The position numbers and the translations under genes are program-made. Of a DNA stretch of 44,083 nucleotides, positions 32,905 through 40,388 are shown one piece after another. The notes beneath the pieces were generated by a model. It was given only the letters and a program-made list of their open reading frames with translations. It did not search any database and was not told the DNA's origin. The DNA is from a virus, in IMG/VR virus record IMGVR_UViG_3300047476_000542, positions 1 through 44,083 of that record; one strand, written 5' to 3'. Numbering within the stretch: the first letter of the stretch is position 1; each line of letters opens with the position of its first letter.

Positions 32905-33080
32905 TTAGGATTGTCCGTGCTATAGAAGCCACTGCCCTTAAACGAAACACTGGGCGCAGTCCACTTACGTCTGAACTCATTGCAACACTGGGTGCAAATG
33001 ATAGTCTCTTCAGGGTCGGTCATCTTGCGTTCGATCTGGCGCACATCACCACACCCTGGACACTCGTACTCATAGATCAT
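32901..33080 (-). CDS. FmdB-like zinc-ribbon protein
   Basis: A 59-residue protein: IYEYECPGCGDVRQIERKM, then ICTQCCNEF, and the ending VSFKGSGFYSTDNPK. The YEYxCxxCG start and the GSGFYSTD ending are distinctive of the small FmdB regulatory zinc-ribbon family. Cellular role unclear. ATG at 33080 overlaps the previous stop (ATGA), and its stop overlaps the next GTG. Confidence 0.8.
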   Translation of the reverse strand: MIYEYECPGCGDVRQIERKMTDPEETIICTQCCNEFRRKWTAPSVSFKGSGFYSTDNPK

Positions 33081-33460
33081 AGCTTCACTGCCTCACTTAT
33101 GTCGAGATAACCTACTAACTTATCTACCTTGTAACGGTTAGAGAACTCACTGGTTGCTGGCATACGGTGTGTTACCCACTGTGGTTCAGGTACATCCATC
33201 AGATCAAAACTGAAGATACCTTCAGGTGTGGAGTTGATATAGTAAGGAGTCAGGTCACGTTCAGCTGCCTGAGTGATGAGCTTCTTGTACTTCATCTCTT
33301 CTATAAGTAGCGTAGAATAATGGGTATAGCGACACTTGAGTTCGATGTAGTGACCAGCCTTAACACTGATACAGTCGAAGGCATCGTAGATACCGGGTGA
33401 CTTCTCTAAGTCTGGATACAAACTCTCTTTAAGTTTATCGAATAACTCTTGCTCTTTCAC
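33077..33460 (-). CDS. Possible PD-(D/E)XK nuclease-like protein
   Basis: A 127-residue protein with a helical start (EQELFDKLKESLYPDLEKS), then GIYDAFDCISVKAGHYIELK followed by CRYTHYSTLLIEEMKYKKL. The D...ELK arrangement on adjacent strands followed by a helix resembles the active site of the restriction-endonuclease superfamily. The rest is small for that fold, so catalytic activity is uncertain. ATGA overlaps on both sides. Confidence 0.6.
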   Translation of the reverse strand: MKEQELFDKLKESLYPDLEKSPGIYDAFDCISVKAGHYIELKCRYTHYSTLLIEEMKYKKLITQAAERDLTPYYINSTPEGIFSFDLMDVPEPQWVTHRMPATSEFSNRYKVDKLVGYLDISEAVKL

Positions 33461-33678
33461 TCAAGCTCCTTCTCAATAGCCTGAATGGTAGAGCAAGGAT
33501 AATCGTCAACACATTCTTCGCAGGTTGGAACGTGTTCTCTATCGCATTCACAATTTTCTTCCATTGGCTTATGCAATTCCGCTACTGCACGAAGGGCATA
33601 CAACCTTTGTAATGGTGATGAGCCAGCATAACCATTCTCATCGTTACTTAACTTCGCCAGCAATTCATCGTGTGTCAC
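33457..33678 (-). CDS. Small Cys-containing protein, MTHDELLAK family (copy 2)
   Basis: A 73-residue protein starting MTHDELLAKLSNDENGYAGS with LRAVAELHKP, CECDREHVPTCEEC and YPCSTIQAIEKELE. The same beginning and end occur in the gene at 34300-34554. These small proteins are common in actinophages; the Cys pairs may bind zinc. Function unknown. ATGA overlaps on both sides. Confidence 0.75.
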   Translation of the reverse strand: MTHDELLAKLSNDENGYAGSSPLQRLYALRAVAELHKPMEENCECDREHVPTCEECVDDYPCSTIQAIEKELE

Positions 33679-34307
33679 TGATAGGGAGACCTTCCACCTA
33701 GTAGGTCTAGTAACTCACGCATAGCGTGGTCACATCTGCGATCTGCAGTGGTTGGATGACACTCTAACGCTGCACCAATCTGTGCAAGAGTCATACGTTC
33801 GTGATAGCGCAGCGTAAGTATCTGCCTATCTTCTGCTTGTAACTTAACAAACTTCTGCTTGATATCCATCAGCGTAGCAAGCAATGACCCGCCTTCAGCT
33901 GGGCTGCTTGACCCTCTAGGCTGGCCATCTAAGATCATCTCTTGTGCTGCTTCTAATACTGTTCCATCTATCACCGAAGCAATAACAAAAGGTAGCAACG
34001 TTGCAAGGGTAGCAGTCTGATAGAAGGCTTCATCACCCGGCTGATAGCCAGAGCGTATTGCCTTCTCTTTGCGACAGTAACGTTCAGCAATACGTGTCAT
34101 CTGCCACGCCAGCTTCTGCTCGTTATGCTTACGCTTTTCTGTATCAGGTTCGTTGAGTTGTTCTTCGATCCACTTGGTTCTACTCAATGCCCAGATGTAA
34201 CACTCTTGCTTGACATCATTCTTATCTACCCAAGCTTGATACTTCCTAGATACAACCCTAGATACACTAGGGATCAGTTCATCTATGAACGGGTGAACAT
34301 CAGTCAT
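33675..34307 (-). CDS. Sigma-70-like RNA polymerase sigma factor
   Basis: A 210-residue protein with a region-2-like start (SRKYQAWVDKNDVKQECYIW) and a region-4 helix-turn-helix near the end (LQAEDRQILTLRYHERMTLA, then QIGAALECHPTTADRRCDHA). The middle is variable and acidic. It probably redirects host RNA polymerase to phage promoters. It is flanked by the two copies of the MTHDELLAK family. Whether it still binds core polymerase is not clear, as region 2 is weak. ATG at 34307; overlaps of 8 and 4 bases with neighbours. Confidence 0.75.
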   Translation of the reverse strand: MTDVHPFIDELIPSVSRVVSRKYQAWVDKNDVKQECYIWALSRTKWIEEQLNEPDTEKRKHNEQKLAWQMTRIAERYCRKEKAIRSGYQPGDEAFYQTATLATLLPFVIASVIDGTVLEAAQEMILDGQPRGSSSPAEGGSLLATLMDIKQKFVKLQAEDRQILTLRYHERMTLAQIGAALECHPTTADRRCDHAMRELLDLLGGRSPYQ

Positions 34308-34554
34308 TTGGCCACTTCTTTTCGATGGCTTGAATAGTAGAACAAGGATAAAGAACTGGCATTACTTGTAAGTTGTGTTGTTCCGATATATCCCAGCAAA
34401 CATTACAAAAAACAGTGTCATTAGTGGCTATAGGTTTGTGCAACTTTACTACTTCATAAAGTGCTTTAGGTGAAATAGGGACATTCCCACACCAGTCTTC
34501 ATAGGTCGAAGCATATTCAAAATGTATTTTTGCTAGCAATTCATCGTGTGTCAT
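34300..34554 (-). CDS. Small Cys-containing protein, MTHDELLAK family (copy 1)
   Basis: An 84-residue paralogue of 33457-33678: MTHDELLAKIHFEYASTYED, YEVVKLHKP, CNVCWDISEQHN and YPCSTIQAIEKKWPND. Only the ends and Cys spacing are conserved, so the duplication is old. The ATG overlaps the stop of the endonuclease VII gene (ATGA) and keeps an SD-like GAGG about seven bases away. Confidence 0.75.
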   Translation of the reverse strand: MTHDELLAKIHFEYASTYEDWCGNVPISPKALYEVVKLHKPIATNDTVFCNVCWDISEQHNLQVMPVLYPCSTIQAIEKKWPND

Positions 34555-35006
34555 TGAGCTACCTCGCTATGTCGTTTAATGTATGCAGCAATAGCATCGA
34601 GTGATACATTCCTATTCTCTATGTTGCCTAGCATATGGTTACAACCAACGCATAGCAGTTCACGCACAGCACCGGTAGTGTGGTCGTGATCTACTGCAAG
34701 TATGCTGGTTGTGCCGTCCTTACGCTTCTTAGTTTCAGGCAATCCACATATAGCGCATAGGTGATTCTGCCGTTCTGACATAGCTTCATAGTCTTCAACA
34801 GTAATACCATAACGTTTTTTGTAATGCTTATTTCGATTAGCATTGGGATTCTTTGCAAGCCAATTAGCATTATATTTGCGACGCTTTTCTTTTGCCTTGT
34901 CAGGGTTCTTGTCATAGTATTCTTTTTCATATGCACGTTTCTTCTCAAGGTTCCTAGCCCTGTATTCACGTGCATAAGCAGCAAGTTCATCTTTACTTTT
35001 AGGCAT
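34551..35006 (-). CDS. Endonuclease VII-like HNH nuclease
   Basis: A basic protein with a long helical Arg/Lys/Glu region (KKRAYEKEYYDKNPDKAKEK), KKRYGITVEDYEAMSERQ, then CAICGLPE, LAVDHDHTTGAVRELLCVGC and NHMLGNI. Likely a free-standing homing nuclease. I favour ATG at 35006 (MPKSKDEL, 151 residues), eight bases before the end of the upstream gene; an ATG at 35021 is also in frame. In contrast to the three late-region copies, the downstream gene keeps its ATG. Confidence 0.85.
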   Translation of the reverse strand: MPKSKDELAAYAREYRARNLEKKRAYEKEYYDKNPDKAKEKRRKYNANWLAKNPNANRNKHYKKRYGITVEDYEAMSERQNHLCAICGLPETKKRKDGTTSILAVDHDHTTGAVRELLCVGCNHMLGNIENRNVSLDAIAAYIKRHSEVAQ

Positions 35007-35379
35007 CTGGCCATTTTCCATCTAACACAAGCAAAGCAATAGCTGAATAGTTCAAGAGATCTATGAATGAGTCACGTAATGATTCATTCTCAGGCGTTGC
35101 ACCTGAGTCAATGAGGTGGTTGATACGGGCTGTCTTGTCGTGCATACGCACGCGCAGTCCGTTGAGTGGGCCACCAGGTGAGCGACTGATGTTTGTCGGA
35201 CCGTAATCTTTGTGCTTACTAAGGAGTAGGTTACCTGCTGAGTCGAGGATTTCCCACATATCTGCTGCAAACTGATTCACCTTGCCTGTATCGGGCGTAC
35301 TGTTATTGTCTCTGTTGATAATTCTTGATGGATTATCTGGAACCCAGCCTCTTGGATAAGGATTAGCGTACTCAGCCAT
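34999..35379 (-). CDS. Nmad1/DUF1599-like protein
   Basis: A 126-residue protein with ILDSAGNLLLSKHKDYGPTN, SPGGPLNGLRVRMHDKTARI and LRDSFIDLLNYSAIALLVLD. This combination (helical, KxxDYGP, RxxDKxxR, DxxxDLLNY) matches the DUF1599/nucleotide-modification-associated family common in phages that carry DNA-modification genes. Biochemistry is unproven; a role in nucleotide pools or DNA modification is presumed. ATG start at 35379. Confidence 0.8.
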   Translation of the reverse strand: MAEYANPYPRGWVPDNPSRIINRDNNSTPDTGKVNQFAADMWEILDSAGNLLLSKHKDYGPTNISRSPGGPLNGLRVRMHDKTARINHLIDSGATPENESLRDSFIDLLNYSAIALLVLDGKWPDA

Positions 35380-35389
35380 TCGTCTCTAC

Positions 35390-36037
35390 TCACTCTCTCT
35401 CGCCCACTAATAAAGTCCTTGTCATCTCAGCACCGTGTGCCAAGTAGTAATCATTTATATCCATACCGGGTGGTAGTGTAACAATAGTTGAGTTTAATAT
35501 CTCGTTAGCCACGCGCTTTGCAAACTCCATACCTGGGTTCGATCCGTCTTCTTTAATATCGTTATCGCCTACTACATAGACAGTATCGTAACCATTGAAG
35601 AGCTTGGCAAAGTGTGGCTTCCAAGCCTGTACACCAGGTACTCCCACTGCTGGGATACCAACCATACCGCTAGTAATAACAGTATCTAGTTCACCTTCGC
35701 AGACCACAATGTATGGCGACTGCAACAGTACATCGGTGACGTTATACAGGTGTGCCTTCTGCCCTGTAGGGCTACCATACTTAGGCTTACCATCATCTAA
35801 CCTACGGAACTTAAAGCCTACGCACTGATCTAACGCAGTGATATAAGGAATGCTAATCCAACCCTCATACATCTCGTGACCATTGATAGGGTCAGTGATA
35901 GTACCGAGCTGGAATCTAGCAGCTACCTCCTCAGAGATCCCACGTTCTAGTAGCGCGACGATTGCCTCCGGACTTATTTCCTGTGCGTATCGCTGCGCCG
36001 CTTCCGTTAGCAATTTCGATTGCGCGTTTGAGGCCAT
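35390..36037 (-). CDS. Primase, TOPRIM-domain polypeptide
   Basis: A 215-residue protein: a helical start (KLLTEAAQRYAQEISPEAIV), a WISIPYITALDQCVGFKFRR strand region and the TOPRIM core with CEGELD (113-118) and VGDND (156-160), the Mg-binding acidic residues, followed by LPPGMDINDYYL. It should synthesise RNA primers together with the zinc-binding polypeptide encoded upstream. The two genes overlap by 107 bases in different frames; ATG 36037 lies within the other gene. Splitting of primase into two overlapping genes is known in actinophages. Confidence 0.85.
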   Translation of the reverse strand: MASNAQSKLLTEAAQRYAQEISPEAIVALLERGISEEVAARFQLGTITDPINGHEMYEGWISIPYITALDQCVGFKFRRLDDGKPKYGSPTGQKAHLYNVTDVLLQSPYIVVCEGELDTVITSGMVGIPAVGVPGVQAWKPHFAKLFNGYDTVYVVGDNDIKEDGSNPGMEFAKRVANEILNSTIVTLPPGMDINDYYLAHGAEMTRTLLVGERE

Positions 36038-36308
36038 CCTTAAACTCCAAGTTCTCTAGTATGCAGACAAGGTTCGCTGCGTTGCCACCTTTACCGCAGG
36101 TGTGGCAGTAGTACAAGTTGTCGTACGTGTTGATGACTGCCGACCTGCGGCTGTCGCTATGTAAGCAGCACCTTACTGATGCTGACTTACCTTCCCTGAC
36201 TTCGCCCCCGAAATGTTGGACGATGGCTCCGATGGGGATTGCGTTGGCGTCAACGTCGCCCTTAAAGCCTTTTTGTTTACGTGACCTGGACCAGTCTGAT
36301 GTTGACAC
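35931..36308 (-). CDS. Primase, CHC2 zinc-binding polypeptide
   Basis: About 125 residues with VRCCLHSDSRRSAVI and LYYCHTCGKGGNAANLV, the zinc-binding CHC2 finger of bacterial/phage primases (a Cys pair and His, then CxxC), followed by a basic Arg-rich end. It recognises the single-stranded template for the TOPRIM partner. A GTG at 36314 is in frame, but AAGGGG lies only one base before it; GTG 36306-36308 has proper spacing and is preferred. It overlaps the Cys-rich gene before it and the TOPRIM gene after it. Confidence 0.8.
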   Translation of the reverse strand: MSTSDWSRSRKQKGFKGDVDANAIPIGAIVQHFGGEVREGKSASVRCCLHSDSRRSAVINTYDNLYYCHTCGKGGNAANLVCILENLEFKDGLKRAIEIANGSGAAIRTGNKSGGNRRATRTWDL

Positions 36309-36361
36309 GGACACCCCTTACATTCTCTATGCATCTTATGTGTGCAGCTATTGCAGATCAT
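36173..36361 (-). CDS. Small Cys-rich protein overlapping the primase start
   Basis: A 62-codon frame begins MICNSCTHKMHRECKGCPCQ, a small zinc-binding pattern (CxxC, C, CPCQH) seen in tiny actinophage proteins; the rest is polar and could be a by-product of the overlapping primase frame. The ATG (36359-36361) shares TAATG with the gene upstream, which supports translation. The overlap with primase is about 135 bases. Confidence 0.5.
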   Translation of the reverse strand: MICNSCTHKMHRECKGCPCQHQTGPGHVNKKALRATLTPTQSPSEPSSNISGAKSGKVSQHQ

Positions 36362-36504
36362 TATGCTTGGTCTAACTCTTCTGCTTCAGGCAGTTCTACC
36401 TCTTCTAACTCTGCTACCGCAGCATCAAAGTCTGCAATATCTTGCGCTTCTTCAGGATCTACTGGACCTGTTGACGTACTGATAATTCCTTCTGGTACTG
36501 GCAT
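36361..36504 (-). CDS. Very acidic 47-residue protein
   Basis: MPVPEGIISTSTGPVDPEEA, then a helix with many Glu/Asp and no basic residue at all. TAATG junctions connect it to the nuclease gene before it and the Cys-rich gene after it. Such acidic peptides can be DNA mimics or inhibitors, but there is no direct evidence. Confidence 0.65.
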   Translation of the reverse strand: MPVPEGIISTSTGPVDPEEAQDIADFDAAVAELEEVELPEAEELDQA

Positions 36505-36860
36505 TATTCTTTCTCCTTTATCCATTGTTCAAGTGAGCAGATTACCCACGCTTTACTTATGCTGGAGTTGCGACGCTTCACTATTACGTAAGCCGGTGGC
36601 ACTTCCCCAATACCCCTAGCCTTCGCATAGTTCTGCGCCTCAACTTCAGCCTCAGCCCAGAACTCTGGTAAGTTCAAGGACTTCCTGTTCTTTAACTCTA
36701 GGATGTAAGTCTTTCCCGCGACTATCACCACTAGGTCCCCTTCATCCTTGCTTCCGGCTTTAGTCAGGCGTTCCGCCAGGACACCTGGTATACCTCGCAA
36801 GAATTTCATAACGTCAGTCTCAAAGACTGCGCCCTTTACTCGATCATACTTACTGGCCAT
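36504..36860 (-). CDS. Holliday-junction-resolvase-like PD-(D/E)XK nuclease
   Basis: A 118-residue protein: YDRVKGAVFETDVMKFLRGI with Glu14, KAGSKDEGDLVVIVAGKTYI with Asp, and LELKNRKSLNLPEFWAEAE with the E-x-K pair, then YAKARG and a strand YVIVKRR. The E...D...ExK order matches archaeal Hjc/RecB-like resolvases often found in phage replication modules. It may resolve recombination or replication intermediates before packaging. ATG 36860 is preferred over 36899, which is deep in the upstream gene. Confidence 0.7.
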   Translation of the reverse strand: MASKYDRVKGAVFETDVMKFLRGIPGVLAERLTKAGSKDEGDLVVIVAGKTYILELKNRKSLNLPEFWAEAEVEAQNYAKARGIGEVPPAYVIVKRRNSSISKAWVICSLEQWIKEKE

Positions 36861-37008
36861 CTTTACCAGTATCGTAGATAGCGTTACCTTCGTCATCAAT
36901 CTTTACCTTGAATACCTTGAGTTCAATCAATGCCATAACCATATTACGCATATCGTTTTCTAGCTGGTTGATTCTCTTCTTCAAGTACTGGATCTCAGTG
37001 TTAGCCAT
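36850..37008 (-). CDS. Small coiled-coil protein
   Basis: A 52-residue protein, mostly one helix (IQYLKKRINQLENDMRNMVM) and then VFKVKIDDEGNAIYDTGKDG. ATG at 37008 shares TAATG with the previous gene. Function unknown. Confidence 0.65.
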   Translation of the reverse strand: MANTEIQYLKKRINQLENDMRNMVMALIELKVFKVKIDDEGNAIYDTGKDGQ

Positions 37009-37148
37009 TACCACTCAACTCCAATCCAGAAGACACCAAGGTCTATGCCTGCTGTCCATCCGTCTATGTGAAAACCAATACCGAATGACTTGAATCTGGT
37101 ATACCCAAACAACACGGTAACACTCTTGGTTCTAAACTCTTTACTCAT
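37008..37148 (-). CDS. Small beta-rich protein
   Basis: A 46-residue protein: SKEFRTKSVTVLFGYTRFKS, then FGIGFHIDGWTAGIDLGVFW and IGVEW. A pattern of short amphipathic strands. Similar tiny proteins with GFHID...IDLG..WIGVE occur in phages, function unknown. ATG 37148 overlaps the helicase stop (ATGA). Confidence 0.65.
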   Translation of the reverse strand: MSKEFRTKSVTVLFGYTRFKSFGIGFHIDGWTAGIDLGVFWIGVEW

Positions 37149-38029
37149 TCGTCAATCTCATTTCCGTACTCATCGTACTGTGGTATGTAATTGTTACTGG
37201 TATGACCAGCTCTAGCATCTCTTTCTAGCATAGCTCCAAAGGCATTTCTATCTGAGATTTGGCAAGACCCATAGTTTACTTTCAAACCTACATAGTCTGA
37301 GGCATCTGCTGTATGTGGACCAAAGCGGTTCTTAACAGCGGCAATGTTCAGGTCTGCATTGAATGGGTCATAGCCTAGCGTTAGGATCAGTGCAGGTAAC
37401 TGACTGACCTTACCGTGGATAGCACGTCTAGCAGGTGGCTTGGTAGGCGATCCATACTCTGATTGCTCAGAGACGTGGTGCAATACCAGTACACACGCTT
37501 CTGTCTTACGTGCCATATCGTGAAGCTCCATCATAATTGCACGCAGTCCAGCCCATTCATTATCTGTCTCGGCTGCTACGTTCATTAAGTTATCTATGAT
37601 GATTAACTCTGGTGCCTCACCGTAGAGTTCTACGTAGGCTTTAATCTCTAACTCGATATCATCTAGTGATGGTGATGAATCAAAGACCCACTTGATGTGC
37701 TTCAGTTTGTCAAAGTGCTTATCGTAATAGTGGCTGTCTGCCGATAGGTTCTGCTCAACACCTGTCTGATTGTGACCGGATGAGTGTGCTGCTGCACGCA
37801 TCATCACGGTAGTAGTATCAGTATCAGCTGAAAAGAACAAGGTAGGTACCTGTGCCTTGATTGCATACACCAAAGCAAACATAGACTTACCAGCGTTGGG
37901 TGCGGCTGCAACCATACAGACCTGTCCTCTACGGAACTGGATCTGCTTGGTTGCTAGCCCCTTCCAAACATCAGGTAGAGGTGTGGCCTTCGTGAGAACT
38001 GTTCCCCACGCCCGTTGCAAAGTTAACAA
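37145..38029 (-). CDS. DnaB/RecA-fold replicative helicase-like ATPase
   Basis: A 294-residue RecA-core protein: Walker A APNAGKS (43-49), LFFSADTDTTTVMMRAAAHS, Walker B LIIIDNL (142-148), VLVLHHVSEQS as sensor His motif and RRAIHGKVSQLPALILTL later. It lacks the DnaB N-terminal domain, so it resembles short actinophage DnaB-like helicases. It probably unwinds the fork or loads with the split primase. Start TTG (38027-38029) lies in the WhiB gene behind AAGGAGG, a strong SD; overlap 59 bases. Confidence 0.8.
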   Translation of the reverse strand: MLTLQRAWGTVLTKATPLPDVWKGLATKQIQFRRGQVCMVAAAPNAGKSMFALVYAIKAQVPTLFFSADTDTTTVMMRAAAHSSGHNQTGVEQNLSADSHYYDKHFDKLKHIKWVFDSSPSLDDIELEIKAYVELYGEAPELIIIDNLMNVAAETDNEWAGLRAIMMELHDMARKTEACVLVLHHVSEQSEYGSPTKPPARRAIHGKVSQLPALILTLGYDPFNADLNIAAVKNRFGPHTADASDYVGLKVNYGSCQISDRNAFGAMLERDARAGHTSNNYIPQYDEYGNEIDE

Positions 38030-38309
38030 CGCCCACCTCCTTTACCGTTATATTGAGACGCCTGCGAATTGGTTCACGCTCACCTTCGGTAAGCCCTCCC
38101 CATATTCCAAATCGCTCGTGCTCTAGCCCCCATTGCTTACATTCAGTTTTGTGAATGCAGCTATTACAAACTGACTTAGCGAGTAGAACTTCTGGTGCTG
38201 AGTAACTAAAAAGTTTGATCTCACTTGCATCAAGACTTCTTTCAGGAAACCAGAACTCTCCTCCTACTGAAGCGCACCCTGGACTTTCATAATTCCAAGG
38301 CTCGCGCAT
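37971..38309 (-). CDS. WhiB-family iron-sulfur transcription factor
   Basis: A 112-residue protein with the four cluster-binding cysteines C12, C48, C51 and C57 (VCNSCIHKTEC), the GIWGG turn (68-72) and basic RRRLN region for DNA contact. WhiB proteins bind a [4Fe-4S] cluster and act with the primary sigma factor in actinobacteria; phage versions can alter host gene expression and exclusion. It is the main taxonomic marker in this window. Its 3' end carries the SD of the helicase gene. ATG start at 38309. Confidence 0.9.
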   Translation of the reverse strand: MREPWNYESPGCASVGGEFWFPERSLDASEIKLFSYSAPEVLLAKSVCNSCIHKTECKQWGLEHERFGIWGGLTEGEREPIRRRLNITVKEVGVVNFATGVGNSSHEGHTST

Positions 38310-38313
38310 CTAA

Positions 38314-38697
38314 CTAGCGAACCCAGATAGTTTCGCACTTGTCTGGCGCACCCTTTGGTGACGCACACATCCAGCCCTGCCAAGGACCCTTAGCGGATGT
38401 ACCAGACTTAAATGACATAGCTCCGTGCTTACACTGCTTGCCACCGTCTGCTGCTGGTGCAGCCTGTACTGGTGCTGCTACTGGTGTAGCAAAGCCACCT
38501 GCTGTGAGGGCTGCTACAGCTGATGCTGTCGCTGATCCGCCAAGGTCAGCGCCTGTTGACTTGATAAGGGATGCAAGCATTCCAAGATCTGCAAGACCTG
38601 TCTCAAGATCCTTTACATCTGTTGCATAAAGATTGATAAGTGTTCCGTCAGATAACTTGTAGTTAACCTGGAACTTAGTTGTATCTGGTGCAGCCAT
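38314..38697 (-). CDS. Conserved protein with C-terminal zinc-binding motif
   Basis: A 127-residue protein: an N-terminal domain (KFQVNYKLSDGTLINLYATD, DLETGLADLG), an Ala/Pro linker and a C-terminal zinc-like module CKHGAMSFKSG, WQGWMCASPKGAPDKC. Proteins with this CKHG...C..PKG.PD.C ending sit next to the Cas4-like nuclease in actinophages. Nucleic-acid binding is likely; function unknown. ATG start at 38697. Confidence 0.7.
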   Translation of the reverse strand: MAAPDTTKFQVNYKLSDGTLINLYATDVKDLETGLADLGMLASLIKSTGADLGGSATASAVAALTAGGFATPVAAPVQAAPAADGGKQCKHGAMSFKSGTSAKGPWQGWMCASPKGAPDKCETIWVR

Positions 38698-39657
38698 TTA
38701 TTTTCCTCCGTTAGTTTTGATGTTCATTCTTACTGTTTCATTACCGACAACCTTCGGTATGAATCCTAGAAGTTTCTCAACTTCCTTACTATCAACTGTC
38801 TCACGACCTTTAACAGTTGTCCAGCTAATCTCGATACCGCTACGAGTAGTACCGGTAGTCCCTTCGAGTGAAGCCTTGAAGGAATCCCGTTCCTTCTCCA
38901 GCTCCTTTATCTTTGCATCTAACTGTAGATAATGCAAGGCATTCTTGTCAACTTCTTCGTCCTCAATAATTACTTCACTAAGGACGATACGTTCTTTTTT
39001 TAGACCACCGCAACCCATCTCTTCTGTTGCGTCGTAGTACTGGCAGTAGTCCTTGCAGAAGGACTGATCCTTCTCAGGTGCTGGTAGTCCTTCTGCACCC
39101 TTGACTTCGTTCAACCATTCAAGAGCATCAAGTGCTACGCCCTCGTCATAAGGTTCTGTATGTACCTTAACGTCCTTCTCAGAACCATCACGTGCAATAG
39201 CAACCAAGTTAACTGTCTTAACATCGTACCCATTCTTTGCCAGTAGGTAACCGTAAACTTGTACCTGCCAGCGTTGTTGCTTTGATGGGAAGTATGAAAG
39301 GTTCTTTACCTTGCTGGTTTTCCAGTCAATGACAGCACCAGTACTAGGTACGAATAGATCAACGTGTGCTTTCATATCACCGTAGGCAACCTCGGTCTCA
39401 ACCAAGTACTCCTTGCCTTCAGGATCTATATGACCGATAGCATCTTCGATAGCTGCGTGGATAGCAGTACCCATAATCGCTGCAAGCTTTGACTGATTCT
39501 CATTAGTCTCAGGCTGTGCATTCAATCGGTACCACACCTTGCGACGGCAACCACCAATCTCTGATGGTCCTACCTGTGTTTGTGTACTACGTGAACGACT
39601 AGCATCCTTGGTGTGCAGTACGTGTAACAGTAGCTCTTTCGGATCTTCAATGGCCAT
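38698..39657 (-). CDS. Cas4/RecB-like PD-(D/E)XK exonuclease
   Basis: A 319-residue protein: an N-terminal Cys motif (GPSEIGGCRRKVWYRLN), TEVAYGDMKAHVDLF then GAVIDWKTSK as the active-site D...DxK, RWQVQVYGYLLAKNGYD with a conserved Gln/Tyr helix, and C-terminal cysteines (SFCKDYCQYY, GCGG) that with the first could hold a 4Fe-4S cluster as in Cas4 and AddB. Probably a recombination exonuclease. ATG 39657 has AGGAG seven bases upstream; an in-frame ATG at 39684 lies in the preceding gene. Confidence 0.8.
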   Translation of the reverse strand: MAIEDPKELLLHVLHTKDASRSRSTQTQVGPSEIGGCRRKVWYRLNAQPETNENQSKLAAIMGTAIHAAIEDAIGHIDPEGKEYLVETEVAYGDMKAHVDLFVPSTGAVIDWKTSKVKNLSYFPSKQQRWQVQVYGYLLAKNGYDVKTVNLVAIARDGSEKDVKVHTEPYDEGVALDALEWLNEVKGAEGLPAPEKDQSFCKDYCQYYDATEEMGCGGLKKERIVLSEVIIEDEEVDKNALHYLQLDAKIKELEKERDSFKASLEGTTGTTRSGIEISWTTVKGRETVDSKEVEKLLGFIPKVVGNETVRMNIKTNGGK

Positions 39658-39922
39658 TGCAACTCCTGTCCAAAGCCTTATCAATGATGCGCTCTAGTAT
39701 CTCAACCTTTGCATCAAGTTTATTGTTGCGTTCATTGGAACGTTCGTACTTGTCTTTCCAATAAACAACCTTGGCCTCAAGACTTTCTGGTTCTTGTGGC
39801 AACATACTGTTAATTAAACTGTCGTAACCACGCGTTAAAACATTATTACCATAAGAAGTCATTGTAACCGCTATGTGATCGTCTTGCTTTTTCTTTGGTG
39901 CAGCTTTCTTTTTTACTGCCAT
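39647..39922 (-). CDS. Small coiled-coil protein with basic N-terminus
   Basis: A 91-residue protein from ATG 39922: AVKKKAAPKKKQDDHIAV, then a long helix AKVVYWKDKYERSNERNNKL that looks like a coiled coil. GGAGG lies 12 bases upstream, within the membrane peptide gene. It overlaps the nuclease gene by 11 bases. Function unknown. Confidence 0.6.
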   Translation of the reverse strand: MAVKKKAAPKKKQDDHIAVTMTSYGNNVLTRGYDSLINSMLPQEPESLEAKVVYWKDKYERSNERNNKLDAKVEILERIIDKALDRSCNGH

Positions 39923-40008
39923 TTGTTGTTGTCCCTCCAGACAAGCCACGTATCGAAACCGTAAGCTCCGACGAATCCTAACAACAAACCAAACAGAAAT
40001 GCAAGCAT
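39913..40008 (-). CDS. 31-residue membrane peptide
   Basis: LAFLFGLLLGFVGAYGFDTW followed by LVWRDNNKWQ: one hydrophobic segment and a polar end. The stop overlaps the next start by ten bases. The ATG is one base after the metallopeptidase stop. Size makes the call tentative. Confidence 0.5.
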   Translation of the reverse strand: MLAFLFGLLLGFVGAYGFDTWLVWRDNNKWQ

Positions 40009-40009
40009 T

Positions 40010-40336
40010 TTATTCTTCTTTCTCTTCATCTCGTTTACCGAATAACCATTCTACTAACGCTGGATTATCTTTAAGAGTATCCACAATGTGATAGCCCACT
40101 AGGTCACAGACTTCCTCTACATCAAATCGTTTTCTATTAGCAAGCAACGACTCGTGAATGACAGCGTGAGTTACCTCGTGCATTAGCACGTGGATCATCT
40201 TATCTTCGGGAAGGTTATGCCTAAGAGATATGCGATTGTTACCAGATATGGTCACACCATAGCTGTCCTCGTCGTGGTGCTTGTAGTCAATCTTGTACTT
40301 CTGTCCGAAGATCTTGACCGAATAGATTCTAGGCAT
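40010..40336 (-). CDS. HExxH metallopeptidase-like protein
   Basis: A 108-residue protein: RIYSVKIFGQKYKIDYKHH, ISLRHNLPEDKMIHVLMHE and the zinc motif HEVTH (53-57), then a helical end (EEVCDLVGYHIVDTLKDNPA). This is the minimal ImmA/IrrE- or SprT-type zinc peptidase fold seen in mobile elements and phages. ImmA-type enzymes cleave repressors; here no repressor gene is seen, so a host regulator may be the target. First gene of the minus-strand early unit. ATG at 40336. Confidence 0.75.
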   Translation of the reverse strand: MPRIYSVKIFGQKYKIDYKHHDEDSYGVTISGNNRISLRHNLPEDKMIHVLMHEVTHAVIHESLLANRKRFDVEEVCDLVGYHIVDTLKDNPALVEWLFGKRDEEKEE

Positions 40337-40388
40337 AGGTTAATGGTAGCACGGCGTGTCTCGGTCCTTCTACTGGGTTGAGTATGTC

